DNA of 64,000 bases, from NCBI RefSeq assembly GCF_042686025.1, contig NZ_JBHUOZ010000003.1, positions 1,488,001 to 1,552,000 of the forward strand. Reading direction: 5' to 3'. The notes below the pieces were generated by a model. It saw nothing but the letters and a program-made list of their open reading frames with translations, searched no databases and was not told where the DNA came from. How positions within the stretch are numbered: the first letter of the stretch is position 1; each line of letters begins with the position of its first letter. A program made the position numbers and the translations under genes. Of this stretch, positions 62,248 through 64,000 are shown in pieces. The DNA comes from Terrimonas rubra. GTDB taxonomy: Bacteria > Bacteroidota > Bacteroidia > Chitinophagales > Chitinophagaceae.

Positions 62248-62446
62248 ATGGAATTCACTGATGTATATGTAATAGTCTGTTCATTGCTGATAGTTGTACT
62301 TCTGCTGAAAGGCTGGCGGATGGAAGCGGTAGCTGGCTTTGAGGGCTGTGTGAGGGCAGCCACTACAAGCGTACAGCCGCATATGGGCCGATACCTATAC
62401 CACAGGTGAAAGCCCCTGTATAAAATTTGAACAACCAAAAGGCCCT

Positions 62447-63274
62447 TTATCCCAGTGATACGTCCAGTATCATCATAATAAGGAAGCCGCCGATAAACCC
62501 TAAAACGGAACGGTCGGTATATTTATCCCGCTGGGTTTCGGGGATCACTTCTTCCACCACCACAAATATCATAGCACCCGCGGCAAAAGCCAGCGCAAAG
62601 GGCAGGATAGGCTGCATATAAATAACGGCTATAGCACCTACCACACCGGCAACAGGCTCTACAATAGCCGATAACTGGCCGTACCAGAAACTCCGTTTAC
62701 GGCTTACCCCGTGCCTGCGCAAAGGCATAGCTACCGCAATACCCTCGGGGAAGTTTTGAATGCCGATACCGATAGCGAGGGCAATGGCCGCGCTTACCGA
62801 TGCACCGTCCATACCGGTGGCAGCAGCACCAAACAATACCCCCACGGCAAGTCCTTCCGGTATATTGTGTAAGGTAATGGCCAGTATTAATAAAGTGGTT
62901 TTATGCAGTTTGGTTTTTACGCCCTCGGTTTCACTGATACCAAAGTTGAGGTGCAGGTGTGGTGTAACACGGTCCAGGAAATAAATGAACAGGGCGCCTA
63001 ATAAAAAGCCTACGGCTGCCGGCACCCAGCTATAACCGGGATACATTTTTTCGGACATTTCGATGGCCGGGTTCAATAATGACCAGAAACTGGCCGCCAC
63101 CATCACACCACCGGTAAAACCCAGCATGGGATCGAGTACACCACGGCTTAATGTTTTAAAGAAAAAAACCAGCGATGCGCCAGCAGCCGTTACCAGCCAG
63201 GTAAAAGTGGTGGCAATGAGTGCCGCATATACAGGGCCTATTTCAATAAAGAACTGCTCAATACTTTGCATCAT
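62447..63274 (-). CDS. ZIP-family metal transporter
   Basis: 275 aa with about eight membrane helices. HNIPEGLAVGVLF and QNFPEGIAVAMPL are the conserved metal-binding motifs of ZIP helices IV and V. It imports Zn2+, Fe2+ or Mn2+ into the cytoplasm. Its gene starts six bases from the end of the DtxR-like gene on the same strand, so the two form an operon, and the regulator probably controls the transporter. Confidence 0.94.
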   Translation of the reverse strand: MMQSIEQFFIEIGPVYAALIATTFTWLVTAAGASLVFFFKTLSRGVLDPMLGFTGGVMVAASFWSLLNPAIEMSEKMYPGYSWVPAAVGFLLGALFIYFLDRVTPHLHLNFGISETEGVKTKLHKTTLLILAITLHNIPEGLAVGVLFGAAATGMDGASVSAAIALAIGIGIQNFPEGIAVAMPLRRHGVSRKRSFWYGQLSAIVEPVAGVVGAIAVIYMQPILPFALAFAAGAMIFVVVEEVIPETQRDKYTDRSVLGFIGGFLIMMILDVSLG

Positions 63275-63279
63275 GGTGG

Positions 63280-63939
63280 TTATATTTTCACGTAAATATT
63301 CTCTGCCAGCTGGCGGCTGATATGGATAAGGGGCTGCTTGCCTATTTTTAATTCGAGGGAGCCGTCAAAATCAAATTTCTTTTTTACTTCCAGGCGTGTA
63401 CCCAGGGCAATGGCTTTATGGTCCAGCAGTTCCAGCATATCGGCCGACTGGTCTTTTACATGACACACAACGGCCGCTTTATTCAAAGCCAGTTCATTTA
63501 AAGCGATCTGCCGGCTGATCTCAATTTTACCGGAAGCATCGGGAATAGGATCGCCATGCGGATCAAAACGGGGAAAATCCAGGAACTCATCCAGGCGGTT
63601 GATCAGTTTTTCATTGCTTACATGCTCCAGTTCCTCGGCCACTTCATGTACCTCATCCCAGCTGAACTGTAGTTTTTCTGACAAAAAATACTCCCACAAC
63701 CGGTGCCGGCGAATGATCATTAAAGCGGTCTTGCGACCCTCGGGTGTAAGCTTAAACCCTTTATATGCTTCGTAATGAATGATCTTTTTGGCCTTCAGCT
63801 TCTTCATCATATCGGTAATAGAAGCCGGCTTGGTATTTAATTCCGCCGCCAGTTGATTGGTACTTACCGGCTGATCGCCATGTTGCAGGTGATAAATGGC
63901 CTTGATATGGTTCTCTTCGCTGATTGAAAAATTTGGCAT
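63280..63939 (-). CDS. DtxR/MntR-family metal-dependent regulator
   Basis: 219 aa. The N-terminal winged helix (STNQLAAELNTKPASITDMMKKL) is followed by the dimerisation/metal domain (WDEVHEVAEELEHVSNEKLINRLDEFLDFP), and a C-terminal FeoA/SH3-like domain. HxxxE-type metal ligands are visible (EVAEELEHV). It represses metal uptake when bound to Mn2+, Fe2+ or Zn2+. It is first of an operon with the ZIP transporter and has a palindrome 15 bases upstream. Confidence 0.92.
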   Translation of the reverse strand: MPNFSISEENHIKAIYHLQHGDQPVSTNQLAAELNTKPASITDMMKKLKAKKIIHYEAYKGFKLTPEGRKTALMIIRRHRLWEYFLSEKLQFSWDEVHEVAEELEHVSNEKLINRLDEFLDFPRFDPHGDPIPDASGKIEISRQIALNELALNKAAVVCHVKDQSADMLELLDHKAIALGTRLEVKKKFDFDGSLELKIGKQPLIHISRQLAENIYVKI

Positions 63940-63953
63940 CCCGGAATAATATT

Positions 63954-63969
63954 TTTAGACAAATCTAAA
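63954..63969 (-). promoter_or_regulatory. Candidate operator of the DtxR-family regulator
   Basis: TTTAGACAAATCTAAA is a 6+4+6 base palindrome at the regulator's start region, spaced 15 bases from its start codon, as expected for a self-repression site. Its A/T-rich half-site TTTAGA resembles DtxR-family boxes. Confidence 0.65.
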
Positions 63970-64000
63970 TAAAGAATTGCAGGTTGCAAAATGCAGTTGC

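Noticed and set aside
62176..62409. 77-codon frame after the TPR gene with a hydrophobic segment
   Set aside because: It begins inside hairpin arms, and its continuation has no family resemblance. Short and without conserved start signals.

Overview
The window reads as an ordinary chromosomal segment of a Bacteroidota bacterium, most likely order Chitinophagales, family Chitinophagaceae. The family-level call is inference from gene content and style, not from a database search. Supporting signs are TAnnTTTG-type promoters with few Shine-Dalgarno sites, type-B L31, BrxA/YphP bacilliredoxin, an Amt transporter beside a BBP2-like porin, paired M16 peptidases, a fused aspartokinase/homoserine dehydrogenase, and word-like intergenic repeats. 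No prophage, insertion sequence, CRISPR array or rRNA operon was seen. One tRNA gene, Arg(ACG), is present.

Layout. 1-2376: 3' part of a secreted M14 carboxypeptidase. 2684-7191: a eukaryote-like phospho-signalling cassette (FHA domain fused through a membrane helix to a trypsin-like protease, PP2C phosphatase, transmembrane Ser/Thr kinase). 7263-10870: a C-terminal processing protease, then amino-sugar kinase and MurQ (peptidoglycan recycling). 10871-15992: threonine operon thrA-thrB-thrC, preceded by a 23-codon leader ORF rich in Thr and Ile codons that is too short for routine gene calling. 16194-22942 (mostly minus): M16 pair, SAM hydrolase-like protein, SDR, Nudix, bacilliredoxin, L31 and a small secreted orphan. 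23226-27330: AraC regulator, epoxide-hydrolase-like protein, TfoX-C protein, tRNA-Arg, M19 dipeptidase. 27396-31203 (minus): YwqK-like protein, porin, ammonium transporter. 31204-32836: a 1.6-kb gene-free stretch with about three tandem ~300-bp repeat units. 32837-40588: pyrE, HMA protein, CCG-domain Fe-S protein, ATP-grasp protein, LysE exporter, cytochrome c biogenesis pair, glutamate dehydrogenase, four-helix-bundle protein, YigZ. 40585-48282: ribD, prmC, NdpA-like protein, FAD oxidoreductase, acyl-CoA dehydrogenase, ung, riboflavin synthase. 48375-54929: rpsU, Xer recombinase, HPF, NhaA, aconitase. 55082-63939: Crp/Fnr-like gene without a standard start codon, hydrolase, DUF1801 protein, beta-helix/PDZ protein, thiolase, TPR protein, ZIP transporter and DtxR-family regulator.

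How genes work together. The kinase, phosphatase and FHA-protease could form one regulatory unit sensing across the inner membrane. The thr operon carries a plausible translation-coupled attenuator. The DtxR-like regulator lies immediately upstream of a ZIP metal transporter and has a palindromic operator candidate upstream. The Amt/porin pair serves ammonium uptake, and glutamate dehydrogenase lies 7 kb away.

Non-coding DNA is the most unusual layer: four copies of a short dispersed element, a tandem 300-bp array, several word-like repeats that fold into gene-end hairpins, and promoters whose -7 element sits only a few bases from the start codon (ribD, prmC, pyrE), suggesting leaderless or near-leaderless mRNAs.
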